A DNA stretch of 64,000 bases from Brachionus manjavacas (GCA_019054805.1 JAHQIY010000003.1:9176001-9240000), one strand, 5' to 3'. Shown: positions 1 to 11,155, numbered from the stretch's first letter. Numbers and translations are program-made. Notes: generated by a model from the sequence alone, not told the origin.

Positions 1-337
1 CTAGCTCAGGACCTTTGACTAATAATTCCTCTACAGATTTCGGTTGAGAGTCTATTCTTGGCAAAATCTTAAAACTTGCTTCTTTGGTAAATGACTCATT
101 TTCTTGAACAGCTTGTTGTGGTAACAGTTTTACAATTTTGGTGTAGAGTTCCCGGTTTTTGACCAGTTCTTCTTCAAGAGTACTAATCCGAGATTGACAC
201 TCATCTGTAACAGAAATATGAATCCGAGTGCTGAATAAAGTGTGGTAGAAGCCAGCGCCAACGACTAGCCATAAGAATGAGGTTAAGACTATGGTTTTGG
301 TTATCGATGTTTGGACTTGATCAGTTTTTGTGCTCAT
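1..337 (-). CDS. N-terminal part of a type II membrane protein, cut by window edge
   Basis: An open frame reads from an ATG at 337 down to base 1 without a stop, about 112 residues, so the gene continues outside the window. A short polar N-terminus (about 14 residues) is followed by one hydrophobic segment at about residues 15-35 (TIVLTSFLWLVVGAGFYHTL). After it comes a charged stretch with a short likely coiled coil (around STLEEELVKNREL, 53-65). A short cytosolic tail, a signal anchor and a stem is the usual plan of Golgi type II enzymes, but no catalytic part is visible and I do not name it. GC content is clearly higher than in the adjacent 800 bp, which supports coding. It could also be a small single-pass protein of another class. 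Confidence 0.7.
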   Translation of the reverse strand, partial: MSTKTDQVQTSITKTIVLTSFLWLVVGAGFYHTLFSTRIHISVTDECQSRISTLEEELVKNRELYTKIVKLLPQQAVQENESFTKEASFKILPRIDSQPKSVEELLVKGPEL

Positions 338-1139
338 TTCTAATCTAAAATAAAAGCACATACAAAATTTTCTAAATTATGACTATTTTTTAAATTTGAA
401 GTTCAGCAAATAAATTATGGGATCTTTTCATTCGGATATGTGTACGATTTTTAATTTTTAAATTTTTTTTCATTTTTTTTCAAATAAAAATAGAGCCTTA
501 AAAACCTATACAAAAATGATCAATTATGTAGAATTTTTTTTTACGGCGGATAGTTTTTAGCTTGAAAAAGATTTTTGTACTTATTTTAATTTATTATTAT
601 TTGCCAGCGCTTTTAATTTGAAAAATAATTAATTTTTTTAATGAACTTTTTCAAAAAGTTGTTTTACATTATGACTAGACAGTTAAAAAATATATTTAAT
701 CAGAAAGTATTGTTTTATAGATAAAAATCATTTTGAAAAAACAAATTTTCTAAATATCATTTTAAAAAATTATAATTAAAAATTTGTTTATTCATTTCAC
801 ATAGAAATTTAAAATTTATTTAAAATAAGATTTAAATTTTTAGCTTCATGCTAGCTAGATAATGAAAATACTGTTAACTGTTGACTTCTGTTTGGAAAAA
901 TTTTATTTTTTTTTGTAGTTAAAAAATTTTTAATTATTTGCAAAACTACCTTTAATTAAAATTAAACTTATTAAACTATATTTTTTGAATTAACTTTAAG
1001 TGTAAACGTGGCAAAAAAGAAATTGGAACAAAAAAAATAATTGCAACCAAAATTAAAAATTTTGAAAGAGACACAAAAAAAGAAACCAAAATAGAATTAA
1101 ATTTTTTTCATTTTTTTTATTTAATAATTATAATAAAAT
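338..1139. other. AT-rich intergenic, nothing recognised
   Basis: Upstream flank of the gene ending at 337. It is homopolymer-rich, with no open frame, repeat or structured site that I could support. Confidence 0.6.
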
Positions 1140-1156
1140 AAAAAGGTTTTAAAATA

Positions 1157-1960
1157 AGGATGATTGTCAATCATCCTTAAACTGATCACAATAATTAGTT
1201 TTGCTTTAGTTACCTTAAAAATTTATCCTTACCAAAAGAAGTATCCACCTTTTTTTTTAAATCCATTTAACTTTTTTTGTTCAACCGCTTCTCTTGGCAA
1301 CTTTTTCTACTCATTCACGACTTCATAAGAAAATCAAATCTTGTTTATCCATTTCTGCTTTTCAAAAAACATAACTGAGACTTCTTTTCCCATAATGTTC
1401 AGATACTTGAACCAAGGGTATTGTCATTCAACCTTATCCAAAACTTTTACAATCTTAAACTGTTCAATTAAATTTCCTCTCATTATTCTTCCTTCAATCA
1501 TAGTTAGTTCTAAGACGTTCATCATGGCTTATGTCTGGAATTTGAATTCTTTAACATCGGATTCCAAGCTTGAACTGCATTTTCTAAATGAGATCTAACC
1601 AATTAGGTATACAACTTCTTGAATGCTTCTATGTCACGATTTTTAAAAGTCTATCTGATGAGACACAAGGTTTGATTAGTTTTCTTAATGACTGCCGCAA
1701 TTTGGGGTTGAGTTTTCAAATCACTACTGGCGATTGTTCCAAAGTCTCTTTCTTGAGTTGATTCCATTAGGATGCTTCCCAGGTCGGTCAAGAAATAGTT
1801 GCCTTTTTTATTGTTAGTACCATGGCGAATTAATTAAATATTTTCCGCTCACTTGACCATTTAAACAACATACCAATCGTTTTCTAAATTAGCGATGTCT
1901 TCCAGGTTCTGAATAATCCTAGTAAACAAATTGCTAATGACACTAAAGTCTTTACTCCGT
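1157..1960 (-). pseudogene. Decayed non-LTR retrotransposon, RT C-terminal part plus 3' hairpin
   Basis: On the minus strand several frames in turn give pieces typical of the region after the reverse-transcriptase domain of CR1/L2-like elements. These are a LVRSHLENAVQAWNP block (usual family pattern: RPxLEYAxxAWxP), then RIMRGNLIEQFKI (usual pattern: RRxRGDLIExFKI), then KLPREAVEQKK (usual pattern: WNxLPxxVVxA). Frameshifts and stops separate the pieces, so it is dead. The minus-strand 3' end is a perfect 11-bp hairpin at 1157-1179 (AAGGATGATTG, one base, then its complement) followed by an A/T-rich tail. Other elements in this window end in the same way. Confidence 0.7.
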
Positions 1961-2680
1961 CTGACAAATAATTTATAAAATAACAAAAAAAAGTGGAACT
2001 AATACTGAAAATCACTCAAAACATGCCTCTAAGATGAACACACATCACTTTAAACCACTCTTTGCTTTTTTCTGTTAAAAAAACTTCAATCCACTTTTTT
2101 AGAAACTCAAATATTTCATTAAGATAGAGCTTTTATTTGCTTCTTTTTTTTGTGGTATTTAATCAAAAGCTTTACTAAAGTCAATCTTAAATAACACTGA
2201 AAAAGATTCTGAAATAATTAACTCTAATAAAAATTATTTCGAAAAGCATAGTAACTTCGAATTTAATGAATCAATAACTTGATTGTGGATCTAAAAAAAT
2301 TAAGAAATGATGCATCATCAGGACCTGATCAAATACACAATCAATTGTTAAAAAACTTACCTCAAATATTTTATATGATTTAATTTAAATTTTCATTTCA
2401 ACCTAAGTCTTAAAAAAGGAGATATTCCTAAAGCATGGAAAACTACAAATGTTATTATGATCCCTAAGAAGTCTAATCCAACACATGATCCTTCCAACAA
2501 CAGGCCTATTAGCGTGACAAGCTGTCTTGGAAAGCTACTAGAACGAATTATTAACCTTGGATTATACTCTTACTTAGAAAAACATAGCTTTTTGATTCAG
2601 AAACAATCAGGTTTTAGGATATACCCACTAACTGCTGGTAATCTTTTCTCTCTTATTCAAAAAGTTGTTTAATCTTTTAA

Positions 2681-3534
2681 CACTCAAAGGCCCAATTTTT
2701 TTTATTACGTTAAGGACCAAAGGGGTCCAAAAAAACCCTAAAATAAGATTTGCTTTTTAGATAAAATAAACTAGATTATTTATTCAAATTTTGTTAAAAA
2801 ATGTTACAGATTGCAAAAATAAATGTCTTTTATCATTTTTGTTACACTTTAAAAAAAAAATTAGTCTAGATTTAAGTAAAAACCTAAAATTATTTTTAAA
2901 AAAAATTTGATAAAAATTCAAGAAAAAAATATTTTTATCTAAATTTTTTTAATAATAATTATTTAATCTTCTCCATCTTTCAATCTTATCCATATCGTTT
3001 CATTTTTCGAAATTTTGTCTATGTTAGTTTCTTCAGTTTCTTCAATATCAGAGTCTTCAACTGAATCATATTCAGCATTAGGCTGATTTTTTGTTTCCAT
3101 TTCATCTTCAAAATCATTATCATCATCATCAGAGACTACTGATTGGGTATCATCCGCATATCTAAGAAGTTCAAGGGCTTGTAAGGCAGCTTTTCGTCGA
3201 GACATGGTTCATAAAATTGTAATTTATAAAAGGAATTATTTAATTTAAGTAGATTTTGAAATTTAAAGCATAATTAGCTTGGTCTTCAATTTATTTTACA
3301 AAAAAAAAGACAATATTTCTGTTGGGTCCTAAAAAAACCCTCTTGGGCCTTAACCTATAAATTATTTTTTTTGCAGAAAAATAAAAAATTTTAAAACAAA
3401 AATGAATTAATTATTGTATTTTTTTGATTTTAGATTTGATGAAAAAAAAAAATTGTCAAAAATGATTAAATATATTGAGCAAAGAGCAAAATAAGCATCA
3501 AAAAGGGTCTTTAAAACCTTTGGACCTTTGAGTG
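2681..3534. mobile_element. PiggyBac-like element with TTAA target duplication
   Basis: The element starts CACTCAAAGGCCCAA and ends with the inverse complement (rc of the right end: CACTCAAAGGTCCAAA). TTAA flanks it on both sides, at 2677-2680 and 3535-3538. TTAA duplication plus a short terminal inverted repeat is the hallmark of piggyBac. At 854 bp it is far shorter than an autonomous element (over 2 kb) and contains only a short acidic ORF on the minus strand. It sits inside a non-LTR RT relic and so is the younger insertion. The ends are still good enough to have been moved by a transposase supplied in trans. Confidence 0.88.
2963..3205 (-). pseudogene. N-terminal fragment of a piggyBac transposase
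   Basis: An 80-codon ORF starts MSRRKAALQALELL and continues into a strongly acidic stretch (SDDDDNDFEDE, then EDSDIEETEE). Acidic N-termini with this kind of start are common in piggyBac-derived proteins. It lies inside an element with piggyBac ends, about 330 bp from the right terminus, and is oriented inward from that end. No DDD catalytic core is present, so it cannot be an active transposase. The family call rests mainly on the flanking TTAA and TIR structure; the ORF alone would not carry it. Confidence 0.55.
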
Positions 3535-4193
3535 TTAATAGAAAGGAAAAGCCAATGGCTTATTTTTCGATATTTCGAAGACATTTGACAGAGTCTGGCA
3601 TGTTGGTCTAATTTTTAAGCTTTTTAAAATGAATGTTCCAAACTATCTGGTTCACTGGATAAATTCTTTTCTCGACTCGAGAAAATTCAGAGTAAGCATT
3701 AATAGCAAAAGTGATGAATATCCAATTCCAACAAGTGTCCCTTAAGGGTCTGTTATTAGTCCCTTACTATTCAGCATGTTTATCAACGATATTCCTAGAA
3801 GAAATAAGATCAAAAATGAATACCCTTTTTTTTTTGCCGACGATCTGGTCACTATTTTTTTACTAGAAAAATGGAAACTTAGGAAGTGAGAAGAATAAAT
3901 ACTTAGGTGAATTAGAAAAATGGCTTTTCAAATAAAACTGAAAATTTAAGTTGAAAATTCATGTCTAGTGGTCTTGTCAAAATGCAATAAAGATCTTTCT
4001 GTTTTTGATCTAAAGTTATATGGAAATAAAATTGAAAGCCAAAAAGAAATTAAATTTTTAGGTTTTAATTTTGACTGTAAATTAAATTTCAACTCAATGG
4101 TTGACGAAATTAAAAAACGGGGTAACTCAAGGTCAAACTTAAGTAAGATTTTGTCTAACAAAAAATTACTTTTTTTTTTTTAATTTTTTTTTA

Positions 4194-4240
4194 ATCTGAA
4201 GGAGCTTTAGCTCGGTACAGAAAACAAATAAATAAATAAA
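4194..4240 (+). repeat. Non-LTR 3' tail: hairpin plus TAAA repeat
   Basis: GAAGGAGCTTTAGCTCGGTACAG, where GAGC/GCTC pair around a short loop, is followed by AAATAAATAAATAAA. The same tail recurs almost exactly at 53802-53850 and in degraded form at 5146-5190 and 50879-50915. It is the 3' terminus of one non-LTR family in this genome. Confidence 0.8.
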
Positions 4241-4460
4241 GTCCATACACACAATGTCAACAAGCTTTTTTACATTTAAACTCCCAGATAAATATCTTGA
4301 GTTTCCAACAAACTTGTAACACATTTTTTGTTAGGGACAAAACCATGCTGGCAGTTTCTAATTAAATTATATTTGTTTTAATAACCTAAAAGGACATCTC
4401 TTACTAAACTTTCCTTTAGTTTACATACCATTGAAGTTATGTAAACTCAATGTTAAGTAA
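4236..4460 (-). pseudogene. Non-LTR RT fragment, opposite orientation
   Basis: The minus strand reads MVCKLKESLVRDVLLGY, then NKYNLIRNCQHGFVPNKKC, then VTSLLETQDIYLGV with one stop and broken downstream frames. This matches the fingers/palm start of non-LTR RTs (ER-I-RDxLxxYLexxxLIsxxQHGFxPgkSc-TxLLE). The tail of the forward element at 4194-4240 abuts it, so that element probably inserted into this older copy. Confidence 0.7.
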
Positions 4461-4739
4461 ACTATGGTTCACCTGTTACTGGATTAATTCTTGTTCTCAA
4501 GTTTTTTGAACCTAAACTAAAAATTGTTCACCTATTTTGAAATTTTTTCATCTATTTAGAAAAAGCTAATGTAAAGAAAAAAATAATTAATTAAAAAATT
4601 TAAAGTTTGGCGGAGGAGGTAAATTTTGCGACATAGCGACCTATGTCCCTCAAAGTCAAACTCTTAAAGGGTGAAAAATTAATTTTAATTTTCTTTAATT
4701 TTTATAATTTTATGCTGAAAGGCAAAGATTTAAGTAAAG

Positions 4740-5400
4740 AGAGCATTTGGGTATTTGGGATTGTTGAAAGGGTAAAACCAAGTCAACTAGATCAGAGCAA
4801 ATGCTAAGCTATTTCTAAAGCTCCTTCAAATTAAAAATAATAAGTTTAGAGAATTAGACATTCAATTAAATACTTTTTTCAATTTGTTCAAATCTAAAAA
4901 TTTTTCGAAAAATTCTATTTTTGAACAAAAAAATTGGGTGAACCAATACTTCACAAAATCTGAGAACAAGAATTGTTCGGATAATAATTGAACTTTGGTT
5001 CATCTACAACACCCAGTTTTACAACGATTGAATATAGACTTAAATCTGAATGAATTATTTATCTTTTTTTTTCTTTTTATTCATTTTCATTTTTTTATTT
5101 AATATCATTTAACTTTATTTTTAGTTTTTTAATATGTTTTTATTCTGAAGGAGCATTTGCTCGGTAAAAAATAAATAAATGAATTGTTTTAAAGTAAAAA
5201 AAGAATTTTCAATATTTTTTATCAAATTTCCAAACAAAAATTAAACTCATTCTATTTCACCAAAAATTTTAATTTCAAAAATGAAAATGTTTGCAATACT
5301 AACTTAAATTTTTTTTTTTTTTTTGAAACTGAAAAAAATATTTGAAACATCGCACTTTTTCAATGTAATTTCAACATTGGATACATTTTGTAATTCAAAC
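4740..5400. repeat. Dispersed repeat, copy 1 (copy 2 at 48900-49480)
   Basis: The stretch around 5207-5398 (starts AAGAATTTTCAATATTTTT, ends CATTGGATACATTTTGTAAT) has a close second copy at 49275-49465, with long identical runs such as GAAACATCGCACTTTTTC. The upstream parts (about 4790-4870 and 48935-49060) are also related. A tail-like GAAGGAGCATTTGCTCGGTA plus TAAATAAA at 5146-5185 is embedded in this copy. I see no coding capacity. Confidence 0.65.
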
Positions 5401-5529
5401 ACAAAAAATTAAACCATATCGAAAGAAAAATATTTATGAAGAGAATTATAAAATTTCTAATTTCTTAAATTCGATATGATATCGAATACAACTAGTAACT
5501 AATACGAATTTAACTAGTATTTGTTTGAT

Positions 5530-5630
5530 TAATAAAATGACCGGCTCTGAATCGTCAACTACCTCAGTTATTTGACCACCAAAATTAAACAATCCAGATG
5601 AAACAGACTTAGATGCATCTATATTTTAAT
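5530..5630 (+). pseudogene. Short decayed coding remnant, family unknown
   Basis: One frame reads MTGSESSTTSVI, a TGA stop, then PPKLNNPDETDLDASIF and a stop. The residue mix and slightly raised GC look coding, but it is only about 30 codons with a stop in the middle. No family is recognised. Confidence 0.3.
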
Positions 5631-5701
5631 AAAAATGCTCTGACTTTCAAAAACAGCTATACATATTGATCCATCAATCAAGCATATTATTGTTGTTTTT
5701 T

Positions 5702-5882
5702 TAGTAGTGTTTTGACATAGGGATCGATGGTAAATTTAAGTAATTTTACGTAAAATTACGTAAATTAACGTAAAAAATGGTAATTATATTATTTTCAACG
5801 TAAAACAAGAATTGTTAAAAATGGAAAATTTTACGTAAAATTACCTAAATTTACCATGGATCCTTATGTCAAGTCACTACTG
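5702..5882. mobile_element. Palindromic MITE
   Basis: The two halves are near-complete inverted copies. The left begins AGTAGTG..TTGACATAGGGATC and ATGGTAAATTTAAGTAATTTTACGTAAA. The right end, complemented, reads AGTAGTGACTTGACATAAGGATCCATGG followed by the same TAAATTT-TACGTAAA run. It is about 180 bp with no ORF and can fold into one long hairpin. No clean target duplication was found, so the superfamily is left open. Confidence 0.7.
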
Positions 5883-6132
5883 AAGCTATTTTTACTGATA
5901 AATTAGTTACGCAAAAAATTATTTTAGCTCTTATTTAAATTATTAGCCATTTTAAAATAATTATATGTTAAAAAAAATGCATAGAAATTTCTTGTATAAG
6001 TTTTTAAAAATGATTTAAGGAAACTTTGAAAAAATATTTGATTTTTTGAAAATTTGTAGTAAAAAAAAAAATGATATTTTTCATATAAAAATTTTTAAGC
6101 AAAAAAAAAATTTTTATTGAAATATCGGGTAG

Positions 6133-6201
6133 TTTGATGACGCTGTTGAAGCTGAATCAAGCGAGGCGTCTAAAAGTTCATTTAATTTAGAATCTGTGTA
6201 A
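6133..6201 (+). other. Possible terminal or alternative exon
   Basis: After a TAG acceptor-like site, one frame reads FDDAVEAESSEASKSSFNLESV and then TAA. A GTAAGT donor consensus overlaps the stop at 6198. The base composition is markedly coding-like against a poly-A/T background. It could be the last exon of an upstream gene, or a 5' exon of the URI1 transcript, which starts 93 bp further on. No upstream partner exon was recognised. Confidence 0.35.
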
Positions 6202-6293
6202 GTATTCATAAATTTAATTGAATCACGTGATTTTTCGTACAATTGATTCAAATTTGAAAATTAAATAAAAAAAAATTTTAAATTTTTTCGACA

Positions 6294-7661
6294 ATGTCCG
6301 GAAATTTTGAAAAATTGGAACATTTTGTCCGACTACAGAAAGAACAAGAAAATGTATAGCTGTTACTATTTATAAATTAAATAAAAGCTAAATTTAATTT
6401 TAAAGTACATGCAATTATGTCTTCAAAAAATAAAAAATTGGCAAAAATTTAAAGATGACTATCTAAATTTAAAATCACGCCTTGAGACCTTGCCTCATGA
6501 GCTAAGATACCAAGTCACTATTCCCATATCAAAGGTGGCTTTTATGCAGGGACGGTTGATCAACACCAACGAAGTCCTAGTTCTGCTCGGTGACAATTGG
6601 TTTGCCGAAAAATCAGCCAAACAAGCATGTGATGTTATTGACCGAAGATTACTGAACATTAATAAATTTCTCGAAGATCTAGACAAGGAAAAAAAGAATC
6701 TTACAGAACAAATAAATTGGACCCAAAATTTACTCAGAGTAAAACTGGCCTTTGGATCTTAAGTTTTAAACTAGACTAACTTTTCAAGGAAAAAGAGCAA
6801 TATGTGAACATTGAAGAAAAGTACGAGGAAGTTGAAACAGCTGTGGCGAAAAAAAGTCTCAGCGAAGAAGAAAAAAAAGAAATACGCCGAAAATTACAAG
6901 AGAAAGCTTTGAAAACTTCGCTGGAACTTGAGTCTGAGAAAAGAAATAATCTGAAGAGCCTCTATAAACCTAAAGTTGAGCCTGATGTAGAAGAGGAAGA
7001 AGTTGAAGAAGAGAACAAAAATGAAAGTTTTATGCAAAAACTCGAGGAAGATATCAAAAAATTGGACTTTGGTGAAAAGTTTGTGGAAGATGAAAATTTG
7101 AGGGATCTAATGAATGAATATGACAGAGGTGTTGACCGGGAAAACAATTTAAAATTTGAAAAATCATTAAAAAAACAAGTTAAATGGTCAGATGTAAATG
7201 AAGACCAAGTTAAAATCGAAGATATACAAGAAGACGACGAAGACGACTTAAGTGATGGAGACACTGAAACAGAAGAGGAAATAAGCCAGCATTTAGAACC
7301 CATTAGAATTGAGATAAAACATACCAAAGGCGAAAAAATTGAAGAATTAGATCGAAAATTGAAATTTTCACGAGATAAAGTCGAGATCAATTCTCCGGCA
7401 GATATTTACAATTTGTTTCGTAAACCAAAGTCGATTCTTAAAAAAGCATCTTCATTTGATGCAGCACAGCAAACTTTTGAGCCAGAATCTGTCAAAACCG
7501 AGCCCAAAAATGCTAAATTGGAAAAATTCGAACCACAAAAAGCTTTCACCGGAGAAATAGTTGAAAAAAATGTTTCCGTTGTTCATTCGGAAATAGGTGA
7601 ATCAGATTTTAAAAAGCCTGTATCGAAATTTAAAGCTTCTAAATTCAGTCAAAATAAATAA
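6294..7661 (+). CDS. URI1: URI1, unconventional prefoldin RPB5 interactor (three exons)
   Basis: Exons 6294-6353, 6406-6738 and 6789-7661 join in phase 0 through introns of 52 and 50 nt (GTATAG..AAAG and GTAAAA..CAAG), giving about 421 residues. Residues 1-150 form a prefoldin-alpha-like unit: two coiled-coil helices flank a beta hairpin with VTIPISKVAFMQGRLINTNE and VLVLLGDNWFAEKSA. The C-terminus carries URI signatures: SPADIYNLF, KSILKKASS, AFTGEIVEKN and the closing VSKFKASKF. Acidic stretches lie between. KQVKW at about residues 260-264 fits the [RK]-x-V-x-[FW] PP1-docking pattern. URI works in a prefoldin-like complex with R2TP/HSP90 and in RNA polymerase assembly, and binds PP1 in mammals. 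Human URI is about 535 residues, so this is a compact form. The start is the ATG in DNA directly upstream of the prefoldin helix. Confidence 0.93.
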
Positions 7662-8930
7662 GTTTTAATTTTATTGAATATTTATGATCTCCCTTCTTCT
7701 AAGCAACAATCAATCAAATAAATAACTAATGCTTCAAAACCGAATTTTTTAAACTGAAGAAATTTAAATTTCAAAGCTAAGAATATTTTTATGCTAATAA
7801 TTTTAGACCGATAAACAAATTGTTTATTCAATCAATTATTGAATATTTTTAAATAAAAAATTAAACAAGAGTTAAATCTGCTAATATAAATTAAAAATAT
7901 TTAATTAAATTAAACTTTTAAAATGGGCCATAAAAGAGGCTTTTATCCCTTCATTTAGGATGAGAAAAAGAAAGTTAATTTATTTTTATTTTTAAATAAA
8001 CACAAAGTTTATACTGAAATCACCCATCCATGTTAGGTGTTAGGTGTCGCAGCAAGAACTACTACTACTATCCATCTTTCATATAACTTTAAAATTAATA
8101 AAAATATTTTTAAATTGCTTAATAATTAAACAAACAGGTTTAATGTAATATCAATCATTTTAAGCAAAATCATTTATGGTTTTTTGCAGAAGGCATGTAC
8201 TTATTTTATCACAAGTAAAATGCATAAATTTGCCAAGAGCTATAAAAAAAATTTAAATTTTTTTATTCGAAAAAATTAAATTTAAATCTAAATAACTATT
8301 AATTAAAAAAATAGCTTTATCAAGATACAAATACCTTTTAAATTAAAAAATAAAAATTTCTAATGTCTGAAAAATAAATAAAATTATAATCAATAATTAA
8401 TTAAATTTAAATTTATTTATTTAGTTTTTTTAAGTGTGTTTTTGCAAATTACCATTAATAAAATTAATTCCTACTTAAACAAATTTTATGCTTACTTGAG
8501 AAATTTATCAAAAATTTTTATCGATCACCAACACTAATATTGCTATTGACATCCCCTTTTTTTCTTCAAGCAAAAAACATATCAAAAAAGTTTTACTAAA
8601 GTATTCCATTGTATTAATGCATCAAAACTCGAAAAAGAAGTTTTAGCCCCTACACTTAGTACCATATCAATCATAATATAGTATTTTCAACTTGTAAAGT
8701 CTTCTCATTAAATGAATTTTTGAAGCGGGTCCAAATCCGTAAAAAAATTTAATTTATTTTAAAATTTTTTTTCAAATTGTCCCTACATTTTAATTTTGAT
8801 AAAATAAAATAGGTTTGATAAAAAAAAAAATAAGGAGAGTTGGCCTCAAAACTCAGGGTTTATCAAGAAGGCATGATTCAATAATTTTAAATTATTAAAA
8901 GCAGTGAAAATTTTAAAAAGGAAGACAATT
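7662..8930. other. Intergenic with a short retroelement 3' tail
   Basis: Downstream flank of URI1. At about 8030-8078 GGTGTCGCAGCAAGAACTAC runs into an (ACT)n tract. The same GTCGCAG...(ACT)n ending closes the minus-strand RT relic at 15.8 kb, so this is a short 3' remnant of that family on the plus strand. GGGCCATAAAAGAGGC at about 7924 may be another degraded tail hairpin. Nothing else is seen. Confidence 0.45.
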
Positions 8931-8939
8931 TTTATATTT

Positions 8940-9790
8940 AAGTGATATAGTAAAAGTCTTTCGCTAGATGTACAAGTTTTGCAGACGATCTTTTTATCTG
9001 GTTCACACACAAATCTAAAAACGAGATAAATAGAAGTCCTTCAAAGAGCAGTGAAAAAAAAAGTTTAAAATAAATAATAAATAATTATCAGAGAAAATAG
9101 TCGATGGACTTTATATCAAATCTGAACCTATTCCCTAAGAGCCTCACTTTAAATTTCTCGATACTTGATCCAAAACTAAAAATTTTAGAGGATTTTAAGG
9201 ATTTTGTTTAAAAAGTGTCTTCAAAAATTAACATTTTGAGAAAAATAAAAAGTTTTAAATTGAGCAATTCAATCTCATTAAACAAGACGCAATACAAATC
9301 CCTGATTAGATCCCTATTTGATTACTGCTTCGTTATTTTAAATTCTGGCAGACAAGAAATTAAAAAAGACCTTCAAATTTTCAAAAACAAAATTCTACTA
9401 ATTAAATTTATAATTAAATTAAAATTCTACTAATTAATATAATTAAATTTTTCCACTGAAAAAGAATATGGACAAAATCCACAGAACACTAAACATAGAA
9501 AAAATTGACAAGAGACCAAATTCACTTTTCGTCAAATTTGTTAAATCGAGATCAAAACATGCATTGATTTCAGAAGATATAAATGAATTTAAAGAAAAAT
9601 AAGATTGCCGAAACTTCGGCCAGGTTTCAAACACAATTAAAGAGTATTTTTTAATCAATTTTTTTATTTTCTTTACCCAAAAACACTTTTGTAATCAAAA
9701 ATTTACTATCAAGAGGGCCTAAAAAGAGGGATTAAGCCGCCTTGAAGTCCTGTTCCTAAATTATTCTTCAAATAAAATAATAAAAATTAC
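8940..9790 (+). pseudogene. Non-LTR RT relic
   Basis: FADDLFIWFTHKSKNEINRS is readable near 8980 (catalytic FADD box). Then 9215-9433 gives RKIKSFKLSNSISLNKTQYK followed by SLIRSLFDYCFVILN, the region after the palm in CR1/Jockey-like RTs (usual pattern: LYxxLIRSLxDYxxxIxN). A further piece follows at about 9443-9600. Frames change repeatedly. A tail-like GGGCCTAAAAAGAGGG region and AAATAAAATAATAAAA close it near 9785. It is non-functional. Confidence 0.65.
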
Positions 9791-11155
9791 ATTCCAATAA
9801 ACAAATTTTATTTTGTTTAATATTTATAATTTTTGTCTCAAATATTCTTTAATCGACCCTTTCGATTAACCGTCAATCTAATTTAAAATTTTCTTTTAAA
9901 TTTCATATTGTACCTGCAGCTAGCCAAAAATTTAATCAAATATAAATAAAATAATTTGTATTTTTCAAAATGGCTAACTTAAGGAATAATATTTGAAAAA
10001 GCTTTTAAATATTCAGAAATTTTATATGACAAGGTATCTTTATTGATAAAAAAAATGAGTAATATGTTCAAAAATTAGCAAGGCGCAAATTTCGAATTTC
10101 TCTTTGACAAACTATCATTTAATCTATAAAAAAATTACTCTAAATTACTAATTTTTACCAAATATTACTGAGCTAATGGTAAAACTGCGTAATAAGAAAA
10201 AAAATAAATGAAATTAATTACTGAAATTTATTTAAATTTCAAAAAGTTTTTGTTATAACGAAAATATTTTTTTTTTGATTTTGAAATTTGGTAATCTTTT
10301 TTGGCATTATTTAATTGAATATGTCAAAATGATAAATGAAGGCAAAAGTTAAAGTTACAATTAGATAAGTCCTAAAATTTGAAGTGATGAAACCTGGGAT
10401 GCCCATGCGATCAAAATTTGGTGATAACGGTGACTTCACGACATGGAAAAAATGCTACATTCCAAGGATCTTGATCACTAAAGTTTATTCAAAGGTTTTG
10501 GATTTAAAACAAAAATAAAGCAAAACCAGTTTGTTGATTATGAATATTAAAAAGAAGATACTTTTAAAAAATAATGAAAAAGCTTTACGACTATAACTTT
10601 GACCCGTTTTTCTGATTCCAACAATCATTTGAATAAATTAGTCATTATTTTAAATGAAAACCTTTTAATAAAGGAAATCGAATTTTAAAACATTAAATCT
10701 TGCGAAAGTATTTATTTAAACAAATAACTCTAAATTTTGTCATATAACAATTTTTTTTTGGCTTTTTTTTCTTGGATTACGCTTATTCTGGACTCTCTGA
10801 CATTTTTTTTCTCACCAACTACATTTTTTAACAAGTAATATTTTATAACGAGCTCATTTTTCTTTAAGCGTTTTTCTAAAAAAGATTTCAGTTTTATCGT
10901 CATCAGTATATTGTTTATCAAAATAAATATGAGGAAAAAAAAAACAACCAGCGAGGTAAAATCAATTGCTTAAAATGAAATTTAATTTAATTCTAGAAAA
11001 TACACTAGGCTTACATTTATTTAAATTTTTGATTATTTCTTTTAGATGATGCACACATGTAGTTTTCGATATATTAAAATCTAGGTCTTTATAATTCGAG
11101 TTATGGTTTCCGGCCATGAAAACTAAAGTAGAGTTGGATAAAGGTAAGTAGAAAA
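9790..11155. other. Intergenic; possible gag-like scrap
   Basis: Mostly featureless A/T. At 10390-10490 a frame reads MPMRSKFGDNGDFTTWKKCY, which is reminiscent of the x-F-x-G-x-G-D-F-x-T-W motif of Ty3/Gypsy gag proteins, but it is a single short match. At 11118-11146 a short frame MKTKVELDK ends on a consensus AAAG/GTAAGT donor; no downstream partner exon was identified. Confidence 0.3.

Larger units (their letters stand above)
2281..4240 (+). pseudogene. Non-LTR reverse transcriptase relic, interrupted by a piggyBac-like insertion
   Basis: Before the insertion: LRNDASSGPDQIHNQLLKNL and, at 2457-2672, RPISVTSCLGKLLERIIN, which are the fingers motifs of a non-LTR RT. After it: a D-x-SKAFDRVWH-type block (frameshifted), then SVP-stop-GSVISPLLFSMFINDIP, where the Gln of PQG has become a stop. 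Next come FADD at about 3835-3846 (the catalytic box) and a KFLGFNFDCKLNF block. The reading frame then jumps through a poly-T run straight into a 3' tail at 4194-4240 (GAAGGAGCTTTAGCTCGGTAC, then TAAA repeats), so the last third of the ORF is deleted. Removing one TTAA plus the insert restores continuity between the two halves. Confidence 0.85.

Noticed and set aside
1341..1598. 85-codon plus-strand frame with Phe/Ser-rich sequence
   Set aside because: Runs antisense to RT C-terminal blocks on the minus strand and has no coding character of its own.
6962..7390. 142-codon minus-strand frame, Ser-rich
   Set aside because: Exact antisense of the acidic URI1 exon 3; the Ser runs are the complement of Glu/Lys codons.
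10390..10490. Possible LTR-retrotransposon gag
   Set aside because: Only one short motif-like match (FGDNGDFTTW); no LTRs, protease or RT of that class nearby.
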